From Shewanella glacialipiscicola (lineage in GTDB: Bacteria; Pseudomonadota; Gammaproteobacteria; Enterobacterales; Shewanellaceae), in the NCBI RefSeq assembly GCF_023283485.1, contig NZ_JAKILU010000003.1:186001-250000 (forward strand): 64,000 nucleotides of DNA, given 5' to 3'. This document shows, in pieces, positions 37,868 through 45,925 of the stretch. The stretch's first letter is position 1. Each line of letters begins with the position of its first letter. The translations under genes and the position numbers were made by a program. Below the pieces are notes generated by a model. It was not told where the DNA came from. It worked only from the letters and a program-made list of their open reading frames with translations, and searched no databases.

Positions 37868-38653
37868 TTAACGTTTGTGGACAAACACACTTTGCTCTTG
37901 AATCAACCTCTGGGTGTATTCATGCTGAGGTGAGCTAAACATCTGTTCTGTCGATGCTTTCTCAACCATAATGCCTTTGTGAAGCACCATTATTTTATCG
38001 CTGACATGGCGAATAATATTGAGATTATGGGATACGAATATATAGGATAAACCGAGTTCTTTTTGCAATTTCAGTAGTAAATTTAAAATTTGCGAGCGTA
38101 CCGAAAGATCCAAAGCGGTTAATGCTTCATCGGCAATAATGATTTTAGGATTTAACATTAAGGCTCGTGCAACTGCAACCCGTTGTTTTTGACCTTCAGA
38201 AATCATATGCGGATAAAAGTCTGCATGCTCGGGTAATAAGCCTACTTTTCTCAACGCATCCACCACTTGCGTTTGACGCGAGTGTGATGATAATTGAGTA
38301 TTGAATTTTAAGGGTTCATCGAGTAGTTGCCCTATTGTTAGCCGCGGATTAAGCGAGGTATTCGGATCTTGGAAAATCATCCTGATTAAGCGACATCTTT
38401 GCTTAAGATTACGACTGTCTAATGCTTCCCCCTCAAATAATATTTCACCGCCGCTGCGAGACTCTGCGCCAACTAAAATCCGTGCGAGTGTACTTTTGCC
38501 CGAACCCGTTTCACCGACGATAGCTAAGGTTTCACCGCGGTTTAACTCAAAGGAAATCGGGGCTAGCGCATTCTTATACTGACGCGAAAAGCCTTTATAA
38601 CCAATATCGTACCTTTTATAAAGGTCGTTAACTTTAAGCAGTGGGGTCGTCAT
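37868..38653 (-). CDS. sapF: SapF peptide/polyamine ABC transporter ATP-binding protein
   Basis: A 261-residue ABC ATPase with Walker A GETGSGKST near residue 46, the signature stretch ISEGQKQRVAVARALMLNPKIIIADEALTAL read in two parts near 155-185 (ISEGQ; Walker B IIIADEAL), and an H-loop in FVSHNL. It belongs to the oligopeptide/dipeptide ATPase group. I start at 38653 (MTTPLLKVNDLYKRYDIG), which overlaps the end of sapD by 20 bases and indicates coupling; the open frame to 38689 lies deeper in sapD. Last gene of sapABCDF. Confidence 0.92.
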   Translation of the reverse strand: MTTPLLKVNDLYKRYDIGYKGFSRQYKNALAPISFELNRGETLAIVGETGSGKSTLARILVGAESRSGGEILFEGEALDSRNLKQRCRLIRMIFQDPNTSLNPRLTIGQLLDEPLKFNTQLSSHSRQTQVVDALRKVGLLPEHADFYPHMISEGQKQRVAVARALMLNPKIIIADEALTALDLSVRSQILNLLLKLQKELGLSYIFVSHNLNIIRHVSDKIMVLHKGIMVEKASTEQMFSSPQHEYTQRLIQEQSVFVHKR

Positions 38654-39641
38654 TTGGAGTGTCGCCGTGATAAGGGAAATGACAGGCAAAATAGCGGTCT
38701 TTTATATGACTCAACTTTGGCTGATGAACGCATTTTTTTTGTGCTTCAGGACAACGCGGTCCTAAACGGCAACCAATAGGTAAATGCTGCAATGCAGGGG
38801 CTGAGCCTGGTAATGTAGCCATGATGGCTTTGTGTCCAATGACACCTGAATAGCCGGGCATATTATCCAGCAGTGCTTTGGTGTAAGGATGATAGGGCTG
38901 CTTGATGACATCGTCCGTCGGTCCTGATTCCATCACTTGACCACAATAGAGTACCGATAAGTGATCGCACCATTGGGCTAAGGTTTCCAGCTCGTGGCTT
39001 ATCAATAAAATCGATACGTTTTGTAATTGATTTAATTGCGATAATAGCCTGAAAATTTGTGCTTGAGTACTGAGCTCCATTGAGCTTGTCGGTTCGTCGG
39101 CAATTAAAAGGCGAGGTTGGTTAGCCACCGCCATAGCGATCATCACCTTTTGGCACTCACCTTCAGATAGCTGCCATGCATAGCTTGACATGACTTGCCG
39201 AGGATTTTTAATCCCGACTTTATGTAACCATTTTTGTGCCGTAAGTCGCGCATGTCTGCGCCGTTTCCAAAAATAAGTATTTGGATTTTTAGGCATCGCC
39301 GGCATTAATTGGCGGCCAATGGTTTGAGTGGGATCTAAACTACCCGAGGGGTCTTGAAAAATCATCGCAATATCTGAGCCCATCAGGTTACGACGCTCTT
39401 TTGAGCTCATGGCCATCAGGTTACTACCATCCCACATCATACGGTCAGCAGTAATCGTCCAGCTAGGTCCCGGTATTCCTAAGATCGCCCTTGCTAATAA
39501 ACTACGGCCTGAACCAGACTCACCGACTAGACCATGAATTTCACCGGCATTAAGGGTTAAGCTGACATTTTCAAGTGCCCGCACTCTACCGTGGGGAGTA
39601 TCGAGTTCAATCGTTAGATTGCGTATGTCGAGTAAAGGCAT
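38634..39641 (-). CDS. sapD: SapD peptide/polyamine ABC transporter ATP-binding protein
   Basis: A 335-residue ATPase of the Dpp/Opp/Sap type. Walker A is GESGSGRSL near residue 38 (Arg where Lys is usual, GSGRS), the signature is LSEGECQKVMIAMA near 160 and Walker B is LLIADEP near 180; the C-terminal oligopeptide-transporter extension has four cysteines-like CRLGPRCP...KKC...HFPYH. The Walker A Lys-to-Arg change is also known in SapD of enterobacteria, so SapF may do most of the hydrolysis. It starts 3 bases after sapC. Confidence 0.93.
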   Translation of the reverse strand: MPLLDIRNLTIELDTPHGRVRALENVSLTLNAGEIHGLVGESGSGRSLLARAILGIPGPSWTITADRMMWDGSNLMAMSSKERRNLMGSDIAMIFQDPSGSLDPTQTIGRQLMPAMPKNPNTYFWKRRRHARLTAQKWLHKVGIKNPRQVMSSYAWQLSEGECQKVMIAMAVANQPRLLIADEPTSSMELSTQAQIFRLLSQLNQLQNVSILLISHELETLAQWCDHLSVLYCGQVMESGPTDDVIKQPYHPYTKALLDNMPGYSGVIGHKAIMATLPGSAPALQHLPIGCRLGPRCPEAQKKCVHQPKLSHIKDRYFACHFPYHGDTPNDDPTA

Positions 39642-39644
39642 AAG

Positions 39645-40535
39645 TTAGTTTCTGATGGGCGCAAGCGCCGACCGTAAGCCATCACCAACCAAGTTAATGG
39701 CCAGCACACTGAAGAGAATCGCTAAACCCGGAATGGTCACAGCCCATGGTGCGGTTAATAGATTATCCATGCCTTGTGCCACCATAGCGCCCCATTCAGG
39801 ACTTGGTGCTTGTGCGCCTAAGTTTAAAAAACCGAGGGCCGCAATATCTAAAATTGCCGCAGAAATAGCCAGCGTAGTCTGAATAATGACCACTTCCCAA
39901 ACGTTTGGCATGATCACATACCAAAAAATTTGCAGTGAGTTCGCGCCATCTAAACGCGCGGCAGTGACGTATTCTTTTTGTAACTCCTCATGCACTGAAT
40001 GATGAATTGAGCGAACAAATTGCGGGGTTAACGCGATACCAACAGCCCAAAAAACATTTTCTAACCCTGGTCCCATCACGGCGACGACTAAAATGGCCAT
40101 TAATAACGATGGGATTGATAGAAGCGCATCGAGTAAATGGGCAAGAATACTGGATTTTAACCCTCGCATCATGCCCGACAGCGACCCGATAATAAATCCC
40201 ATTGTCAGTGCCGTCATCACAATCAGTAACGCCATACCAAAGGTAAGATGGGCACCGTATAATAATCGACTAAAAATATCGCGCCCAAGATCGTCAGTGC
40301 CTAAAAAATGCGTCACTGTACCAGAAGGATCCCAAGAGGGAGGTAATAGTAGGGCTCTAGGATCTTGTGTTTCCGGCGCAAAGGGTGCGATCATTGGGCC
40401 AAATAGGGTGAGTAAAAGTAATAACGAAATCGTCCACAGACCGGCTAAGGCAAAAGGATTAGCCGAAAACGTCATCCAAACCCGTTTTGCTGGAGAAGCG
40501 ATTCGATCTTCTTGAAAGATTTTAACGTGTTGCAT
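39645..40535 (-). CDS. sapC: SapC ABC transporter permease
   Basis: A 296-residue inner-membrane permease (DppC/SapC type) with about six spans, an N-terminal OppC-like segment (RVWMTFSANPFALAGLWTISLLLLLTLFG) and the EAA loop at EYVTAARLDGANSLQIFWYVIMPN near residue 190. GTDDLGRDIFSRLLYGAHLTF near 80 is typical of the C-type permease. Its first 14 bases overlap the end of sapB, showing tight coupling. Confidence 0.94.
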   Translation of the reverse strand: MQHVKIFQEDRIASPAKRVWMTFSANPFALAGLWTISLLLLLTLFGPMIAPFAPETQDPRALLLPPSWDPSGTVTHFLGTDDLGRDIFSRLLYGAHLTFGMALLIVMTALTMGFIIGSLSGMMRGLKSSILAHLLDALLSIPSLLMAILVVAVMGPGLENVFWAVGIALTPQFVRSIHHSVHEELQKEYVTAARLDGANSLQIFWYVIMPNVWEVVIIQTTLAISAAILDIAALGFLNLGAQAPSPEWGAMVAQGMDNLLTAPWAVTIPGLAILFSVLAINLVGDGLRSALAPIRN

Positions 40536-41553
40536 AAAGGTCTTTTCTACTCAATGGATTAAAGACTGTGTGCAGTACTTCAATCAAGATACTTAGGAAG
40601 ATGATCAGTAGGGCAACAGCCAGAATACCACCCTGGATCACAGTATAATCCCGTTGATAAATGCCTGAGACCAGCCAAGAACCTACCCCCGGCCAAGAGA
40701 AAATCACTTCAACGACAATAGCATAGCTAGCAAATGAGCCAAGCATTAGGCCTAAATGCTTAAGCACAGGGATGAGTGCATTAGGCAAGGCGTGGCGCAG
40801 TATGATGGTGCTAGTGTGCATGCCGCGAGCTTCTGCTGCGCGGATATAGGTTTGATCCATCACATTCATCATGGCTGAGCGGGTGCTACGAACGACAACG
40901 GTAAAGGGTAATACTGCTAAGGTCATCGCGGGTAAAATAATATGCAGTAGGGCATCTTTAAACGCTGACATACCATATTCAGATTTCGACAGCAAAGTAT
41001 CAACCAACATAAAACCAGTGATAGGTTTGATTTCATATAATAGGTTGATTTGACCTGAAATGGGTAACCAACCCAAATCGACCCCAAACCATAGAGAGAG
41101 ATACAATCCTAACCAAAATACCGGGACTGAGTAGCCGGTTAAGGTGATGGCCATAATAGTATTTTGGGTGAGTTTATGCTGACTTTGGGAGGCCAGCACG
41201 CCTAAAGGGACTCCGAGACAAATGGCGATAATGGCCGCCATTGTGGCTAACTCAAAAGAGGCCGGTAAAACAGAACGTAGCTCTTCAGCGACGTGTTGGT
41301 GTGACGTTACTGAAATACCTAAATTACCGCTAAGCCGCTGTTGCAGGTAGGCGATAAATTGCCAGCCTGAGTTTTGATTTAACTTATAGTCTTGTTCGAT
41401 TTGAACCAACTGGCTTGTTGTTGGCGCATGGATCCCCGTTAATGCATAGGTACGTTCAACTGGAAATAAACCTGTGGCATAAAATAATACCCCTATCATC
41501 ACTAATGAGGTCGCAAGGAACAAATTAAGGCGGCGTAATAGATAGGTAAACAT
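40522..41553 (-). CDS. sapB: SapB ABC transporter permease
   Basis: A 343-residue inner-membrane permease (DppB type): MFTYLLRRLNLFLATSLVMIGVLFYATGL at the N-terminus, ASQSQHKLTQN near 125 and the EAA loop YIRAAEARGMHTSTIILRHALPNALIPVLKH near 240. Its start codon shares one base with the sapA stop. Partners are SapC in the membrane, SapD/SapF as ATPases and SapA as binding protein. Confidence 0.94.
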   Translation of the reverse strand: MFTYLLRRLNLFLATSLVMIGVLFYATGLFPVERTYALTGIHAPTTSQLVQIEQDYKLNQNSGWQFIAYLQQRLSGNLGISVTSHQHVAEELRSVLPASFELATMAAIIAICLGVPLGVLASQSQHKLTQNTIMAITLTGYSVPVFWLGLYLSLWFGVDLGWLPISGQINLLYEIKPITGFMLVDTLLSKSEYGMSAFKDALLHIILPAMTLAVLPFTVVVRSTRSAMMNVMDQTYIRAAEARGMHTSTIILRHALPNALIPVLKHLGLMLGSFASYAIVVEVIFSWPGVGSWLVSGIYQRDYTVIQGGILAVALLIIFLSILIEVLHTVFNPLSRKDLYATR

Positions 41554-43178
41554 TAATTCGCCTCCGGTTGGACTTGGCTGGTATGCGCAAAGGAGATCCC
41601 GCCAAAGGGAGTTAACTGCATATTGCTAATATCATGTCGTTTTAAAACAACGCGTTTAGCATGGGCAAAACTAAGCAGAGGGACTTGGTCGGCTAAAAAG
41701 GCCTCTGCCTGTTGGTAAATCACTTTACGTTCGGCTTGGTCCGCAATTTCCCTCGCGCTGTTTAGTAGAGCATCAAACTCAGGGTTACACCAACGTGATC
41801 GATTATTGTTCGATTGCATTGCTGAACAGCTCAGTAATGGCGTAAAAAAGTTATCCGGATCGCTGTTATCAGCATTCCAGCCAATGAGTACGGAATCATA
41901 TTCATCACGACTAAGCCTTTGAGTAAACACGCTCCAATCGTAACTGATAATATTCACTTTTACGCCAATATTGGCGAGATCTGATTGGATTAACTCAGCT
42001 GTTTTCATGGTGTTAGGATTATAAGCGCGGGCAACAGGCATAGCCCAAATATCGATAGTGAGGTTTTTTATACCCGCCTCTTGCAATAAATCACGTGCTT
42101 TTTGCGGATTATAGTCATCAACTCTTTTATTGTTTTCATAGGCCCAAGAAGCGGGTGGCAGGACGCCTGTCGCTTCAATGGCCGTATTTTGATAAACCGC
42201 CCGTAGAATATCTTGTTTATCAACAGCGTAGGCTAGGGCGCGACGCACACGGACATCATCTAAGGGTGGTTTCTGTGTATTAAAAGCCCAAAATGCCACA
42301 TTAAGCCCGGGTTGAGATTCAATATTTAATTCTTCATGTTGTTTGATAACGGCTAGCTCACTGGCTTTAGGTAGAGCTGATACACTGCAGTCACCGGTAA
42401 TCAGTTTCGCGAGTCGAGTGGTGCTTTTTGGCGTGATATCAAAGACTAACATATCAACATTCGCAGGCTCTCCCCAAAAGTCAGGGTTGCGTCGATAGCG
42501 GATATATTCATTTTTGGCATACTGAACTAAGGTGAAGGGACCCGTGCCAATAGCAAAGTGATCCACGTTTTCTGGCTGGCCTAACGCTAACTGTTGCTGT
42601 GCATATTCATCTGACAAAATAATGGCGAAGTCGGTTGCTAGATTGGATAGAAACGACGCATCTTTACGGTTTAAATAAAAAACCACTTCATATCCATTAA
42701 CTTTCTCAATCCCTTTAACTTGCTTTGCAAAGCCAATACTTTGAAAGAAGGGATAGCCAGTGCGAGAGACAAAATGATAAGGATGCTGAGTATCGATAAT
42801 GCGATTAAAGGAGAACAACACATCGTCGGCATTAAAAGTTCGACTTGGGGTAAAACGGCTTGAATGCTGGAACTGTACATTTTCTCTGAGAGTGAATCGA
42901 TAGCTTAAACCATCATCTGACATGGTCCAACTCGTTGCCAAACTAGGGACGAGTGTACCTGACTGGGTATCATAATCGATGAGTCGACTGTAAATCTGAT
43001 GTGAAGTCGCATCAATTGTGGTGCCAGAGGTCACCAATTGTGGATTAAATGACTCAGGATTCCCTTCGGAGCAATACACCAAACCAGAAGGGAGTTGTTG
43101 AGGACTACATGCGACCAACAACCCACTCATGCAGATTACTGCAGTTGTTAGGCACCAGCGTCTAATTTGCATACTCAT
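41553..43178 (-). CDS. sapA: SapA periplasmic peptide-binding lipoprotein
   Basis: A 541-residue extracytoplasmic solute-binding protein of family 5 with an N-terminal signal and a lipobox-like LLVACS near residue 20-24. YCSEGNPESFNPQLVTSGTTIDA is the typical start of the mature domain, and VRRALAYAVDKQDILRAVYQNTA near 295 is a family hallmark. Sap systems are linked to antimicrobial peptide resistance, heme and potassium in pathogens, and to putrescine export for SapBCDF in E. coli; the substrate here is unknown. An ATG six bases downstream (residue 3) is an equal choice of start. The gene lies 69 bases after pspF on the same strand. Confidence 0.92.
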   Translation of the reverse strand: MSMQIRRWCLTTAVICMSGLLVACSPQQLPSGLVYCSEGNPESFNPQLVTSGTTIDATSHQIYSRLIDYDTQSGTLVPSLATSWTMSDDGLSYRFTLRENVQFQHSSRFTPSRTFNADDVLFSFNRIIDTQHPYHFVSRTGYPFFQSIGFAKQVKGIEKVNGYEVVFYLNRKDASFLSNLATDFAIILSDEYAQQQLALGQPENVDHFAIGTGPFTLVQYAKNEYIRYRRNPDFWGEPANVDMLVFDITPKSTTRLAKLITGDCSVSALPKASELAVIKQHEELNIESQPGLNVAFWAFNTQKPPLDDVRVRRALAYAVDKQDILRAVYQNTAIEATGVLPPASWAYENNKRVDDYNPQKARDLLQEAGIKNLTIDIWAMPVARAYNPNTMKTAELIQSDLANIGVKVNIISYDWSVFTQRLSRDEYDSVLIGWNADNSDPDNFFTPLLSCSAMQSNNNRSRWCNPEFDALLNSAREIADQAERKVIYQQAEAFLADQVPLLSFAHAKRVVLKRHDISNMQLTPFGGISFAHTSQVQPEAN

Positions 43179-43247
43179 TTATAAATCATTATTTTATCGA
43201 CTATGAATGCCCATTTTAGCAGTGCATCTCCCCCGTGGGCAATCTGC

Positions 43248-44339
43248 TTATGCTTTATCCAGTAAATTGTACTTTTTGAGGATGCCACGTAGTTGGTGAT
43301 AACTTAATCCGAGCATGTCAGCGGTCTTCTTTTGGTTGTATTGGCTGTTTGATAGTGCCTGCTGAATCAGGTCCATCTCATATTTCTCGGTTTGTTCTTT
43401 AAAGTCCAATGGAAAATTAAAGCTATTGGCTGGCGAACCTGAGAGGGTTTGGACTTCAACCTCAGCTATTGGTGTAGCTTGTGGCGTACTTATCACAGTG
43501 GTGGGTGTAACTGAGGCTATTTGACGTTCGCGTGTTTTCATTCGCATTTTAGGGCGATAAGGCGAAGCAAAGGGATCGAGGGTGATATGCTCAATAGGAC
43601 AATTTTCACCGCCATTACGATACACGCTGCGCTCAACGACGTTTTTAAGCTCGCGGATATTACCCGGCCAATCGTAGGTCATTAGCTGCTCGATGGCATT
43701 GGGGCTAAAACCGCTGAAAAGTTGTAGTTTCAATTGCCGTGCCATTCCTATAGCGAAGTATTCCGCCAGCGTCATAATATCTTCGGGACGACAACGCAGT
43801 GGCGGCAACGTGATGACATCAAACGCGAGTCTATCTAACAAGTCGGCACGAAATTCGCCTGCCTCAGCAAGTGATGGTAAATCTTCGTTGGCGGCGCAGA
43901 TTAAACGAACATCAGCCTGCACGGTTTTACTGCCGCCTACTCGTTCAAATTCACCATATTCAATCACGCGCAGTAATTTTTCTTGAATAAGTCCTGAGGT
44001 GTTGGCGAGTTCGTCAAGGAATAACGTACCGCCATCGGCACGCTCGAAACGGCCTTCGTGTTTACCTTTTGCGCCGGTAAAAGCGCCTGATTCGTGGCCA
44101 AATAACTCACTTTCGAGTAAGTTTTCACTTAACGATGAACAGTTTAGCTTGATAAAACTTTGATCCCAGCGCTTGGACAAATAATGTAAGCGCTCAGCAA
44201 TAAGCTCTTTACCTGTGCCACGTTCACCAATAATCAGCACGGGTTTAGACAGCGGTGCAAGTTGCGACACATGTTCTAATACTTCGAGTAGGGCGTTAGA
44301 TTGACCGATGAGGTTGTCTTGCTGAAATTTATTATCCAC
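43248..44339 (-). CDS. pspF: PspF sigma-54 enhancer-binding activator of phage-shock genes
   Basis: A 363-residue AAA+ activator without an N-terminal receiver domain. Walker A is GERGTGKE near residue 38, the sigma-54 contact loop GAFTGA near 84, Walker B GGTLFLDEL near 105, and the C-terminal Fis-type helix-turn-helix NQKKTADMLGLSYHQLRGILKKYNL near 335. In the known system PspA binds PspF and holds it inactive until envelope stress. It is divergent from pspABC, and a sigma-54 promoter-like element lies before pspA. A linker of about 60 residues between the AAA+ and HTH parts is longer than in E. coli (325 residues). Confidence 0.95.
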   Translation of the reverse strand: MDNKFQQDNLIGQSNALLEVLEHVSQLAPLSKPVLIIGERGTGKELIAERLHYLSKRWDQSFIKLNCSSLSENLLESELFGHESGAFTGAKGKHEGRFERADGGTLFLDELANTSGLIQEKLLRVIEYGEFERVGGSKTVQADVRLICAANEDLPSLAEAGEFRADLLDRLAFDVITLPPLRCRPEDIMTLAEYFAIGMARQLKLQLFSGFSPNAIEQLMTYDWPGNIRELKNVVERSVYRNGGENCPIEHITLDPFASPYRPKMRMKTRERQIASVTPTTVISTPQATPIAEVEVQTLSGSPANSFNFPLDFKEQTEKYEMDLIQQALSNSQYNQKKTADMLGLSYHQLRGILKKYNLLDKA

Positions 44340-44460
44340 GATATTTTTTAGTCTTTCGCGCTAAAATTTGGTGAAAATGATAATAGGTGGCTTGGAACGT
44401 AAAAGGAAGTAAAAAGTTAATATTTTGTTTAGGTAATTGTATTTATTATAAAATTAAGAG

Positions 44461-44477
44461 TTGGCACGGTTAGTGTA
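44461..44477 (+). promoter_or_regulatory. Sigma-54 promoter of pspABC
   Basis: TTGGCACGGTTAGTGTA fits the -24 element (TGGCACG) exactly; the -12 element reads GT where GC is standard. The pspA start is 41 bases downstream. The 120 bases upstream are AT-rich and would hold PspF and IHF sites. Confidence 0.8.
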
Positions 44478-44517
44478 TTACCTTATACGAGACCAACATC
44501 AATTTGAGGATAGGATT

Positions 44518-45201
44518 ATGGGAATTTTCTCTCGTTTCGCCGATATCATTAACTCTAATATCAGCGCATTGCTGGATAAAGCTGAAGACCCAGAAAAAAT
44601 GGTTCGACTGATTATCCAAGAAATGGAAGATACACTCGTTGAAGTGCGTTCCACCTCAGCTAAAGTGTTAGCAGAGAAGAAAGAGCTGCAACGCCGTATC
44701 AACCGCGTGTTAGAGCAAGTGCAAGATTGGCAAGATAAGGCTGAACTGGCACTGTCGAAAGACCGTGAAGATTTAGCTAAAGCCGCTTTAGTTGAAAAGC
44801 AAAAAGCGACAGGTTTAGCTGACACGCTGAATCAAGAGTTAGCCGTTATCGAGGAACATATTGCACGCTTGAAAGATGAAGTGGGCATGTTACAAGAAAA
44901 GCTGCTCGATGCTAAAGCGCGCCAAAAGACTATTATTTTGCGTACGCAAACCGCGTCATCACGCTTAGAAGTGAAAAAACAATTAGATTCAAGCAAGATT
45001 GACAACGCTATGCTCAAATTTGAGCAATATGAGCGTCGTGTCGAAGGCTTAGAAGCCCAAGTTGAATCCTATGATCTTGGCAGTAAAAAGACTTTAGCCG
45101 ATGAGTTTGCGGCGCTAGAAGCGGAAGATTCTGTGAATGCAGAACTGGCAGCACTAAAAGCCAAGATAAAAAGTAAAGCGCCAACTAAGTCAAAAGAATA
45201 A
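44518..45201 (+). CDS. pspA: Phage shock protein A
   Basis: A 227-residue coiled-coil protein of the PspA/IM30 (ESCRT-III-like) family: MGIFSRFADIINSNISALLDKAEDPEKMVRLII is the conserved N-terminal amphipathic region. It inhibits PspF and, under stress, assembles on the inner membrane to limit proton leakage. The start at 44518 has GAGGATAGGA-like bases upstream and the exact family N-terminus; the longer frame starts inside the promoter. pspB follows after 17 bases. Confidence 0.96.
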   Translation: MGIFSRFADIINSNISALLDKAEDPEKMVRLIIQEMEDTLVEVRSTSAKVLAEKKELQRRINRVLEQVQDWQDKAELALSKDREDLAKAALVEKQKATGLADTLNQELAVIEEHIARLKDEVGMLQEKLLDAKARQKTIILRTQTASSRLEVKKQLDSSKIDNAMLKFEQYERRVEGLEAQVESYDLGSKKTLADEFAALEAEDSVNAELAALKAKIKSKAPTKSKE

Positions 45202-45218
45202 CAATTCAGAGGTGAGTT

Positions 45219-45458
45219 ATGGATATGGACATGCTAATGGCGCCGATTATTATTTTTATGGTGATAGTCGCGCCTATATGGTTAGTTCTTCATTATCGCA
45301 GTAAGCGACAAGTGAGCCAGGGACTCACTGAGGAAGAGTTTTCACAACTCAATGATTTGATCTCTAAAGCCGATAAAATGGCAGATCGTATTGAGACCTT
45401 AGAGGCGATTCTGGATACAGAGTCGCCTGAATGGAGGGGGAAACATGAGAGGAACTAA
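45219..45458 (+). CDS. pspB: Phage shock protein B
   Basis: A 79-residue inner-membrane protein with one N-terminal span (MLMAPIIIFMVIVAPIWLVLHY) and a charged helical tail (LTEEEFSQLNDLISKADKMADRIETLEAILD), matching E. coli PspB (74). It works with PspC to release PspF from PspA. Its last 14 bases overlap pspC. Confidence 0.95.
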   Translation: MDMDMLMAPIIIFMVIVAPIWLVLHYRSKRQVSQGLTEEEFSQLNDLISKADKMADRIETLEAILDTESPEWRGKHERN

Positions 45459-45831
45459 TGGTCGTACTTTGTACCGCATTCCCCAGTCAGGCAAAATAGC
45501 GGGTGTTTGTGCTGGGATTGCTGATTACTTTGCGATTGAAACCTGGCTAGTACGAGTGTTAGCAGTGTCTATCTTCTTACTCGGCGGTTCAGGTGTTGTA
45601 TTTATCATTTATGTCGCTTTGTGGGTGATTTTAGATATCAAGCCACAAAAACATTACGATAGAGACGACATCGAGCTAAAGAAGAAGCCGTGGCAATCGG
45701 GAGAACCCGCAAAGCAAGCGCTGAGCGACGTGAGTCGTCAATTTAGAAGTTTAGAAATCAGACTACAAAATTTAGAACGTCACGTCACCTCTGACAACTT
45801 TGATTTAAAAAGACAAATCAACAGTTTATAA
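45445..45831 (+). CDS. pspC: Phage shock protein C
   Basis: A 128-residue protein with the PspC domain: RTLYRIPQSGKIAGVCAGIADYFAIETWLVR then the membrane span VLAVSIFLLGGSGVVFIIYVALWVIL, followed by a cytoplasmic coiled coil with a leucine-zipper-like LEIRLQNLERHV. It is the membrane stress sensor with PspB. The start at 45445 is inside pspB and is preceded by GGAGGGGG, a strong ribosome site. No pspD or pspE follows. Confidence 0.95.
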   Translation: MRGTNGRTLYRIPQSGKIAGVCAGIADYFAIETWLVRVLAVSIFLLGGSGVVFIIYVALWVILDIKPQKHYDRDDIELKKKPWQSGEPAKQALSDVSRQFRSLEIRLQNLERHVTSDNFDLKRQINSL

Positions 45832-45838
45832 TCCCTCT

Positions 45839-45872
45839 AAAGGGCGGCCATGTCCGCCCTTGTTGTTTAATT
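45839..45872 (+). terminator. Terminator after pspABC
   Basis: AAGGGCGG pairs with CCGCCCTT around CCATGT and is followed by GTTGTTT. It partly separates pspC from ycjX. Confidence 0.72.
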
Positions 45873-45925
45873 TCTTTTTCATTCTAGTGTATAGTTAACA
45901 TCATTCGACATAAGGGAAGTCTCTA

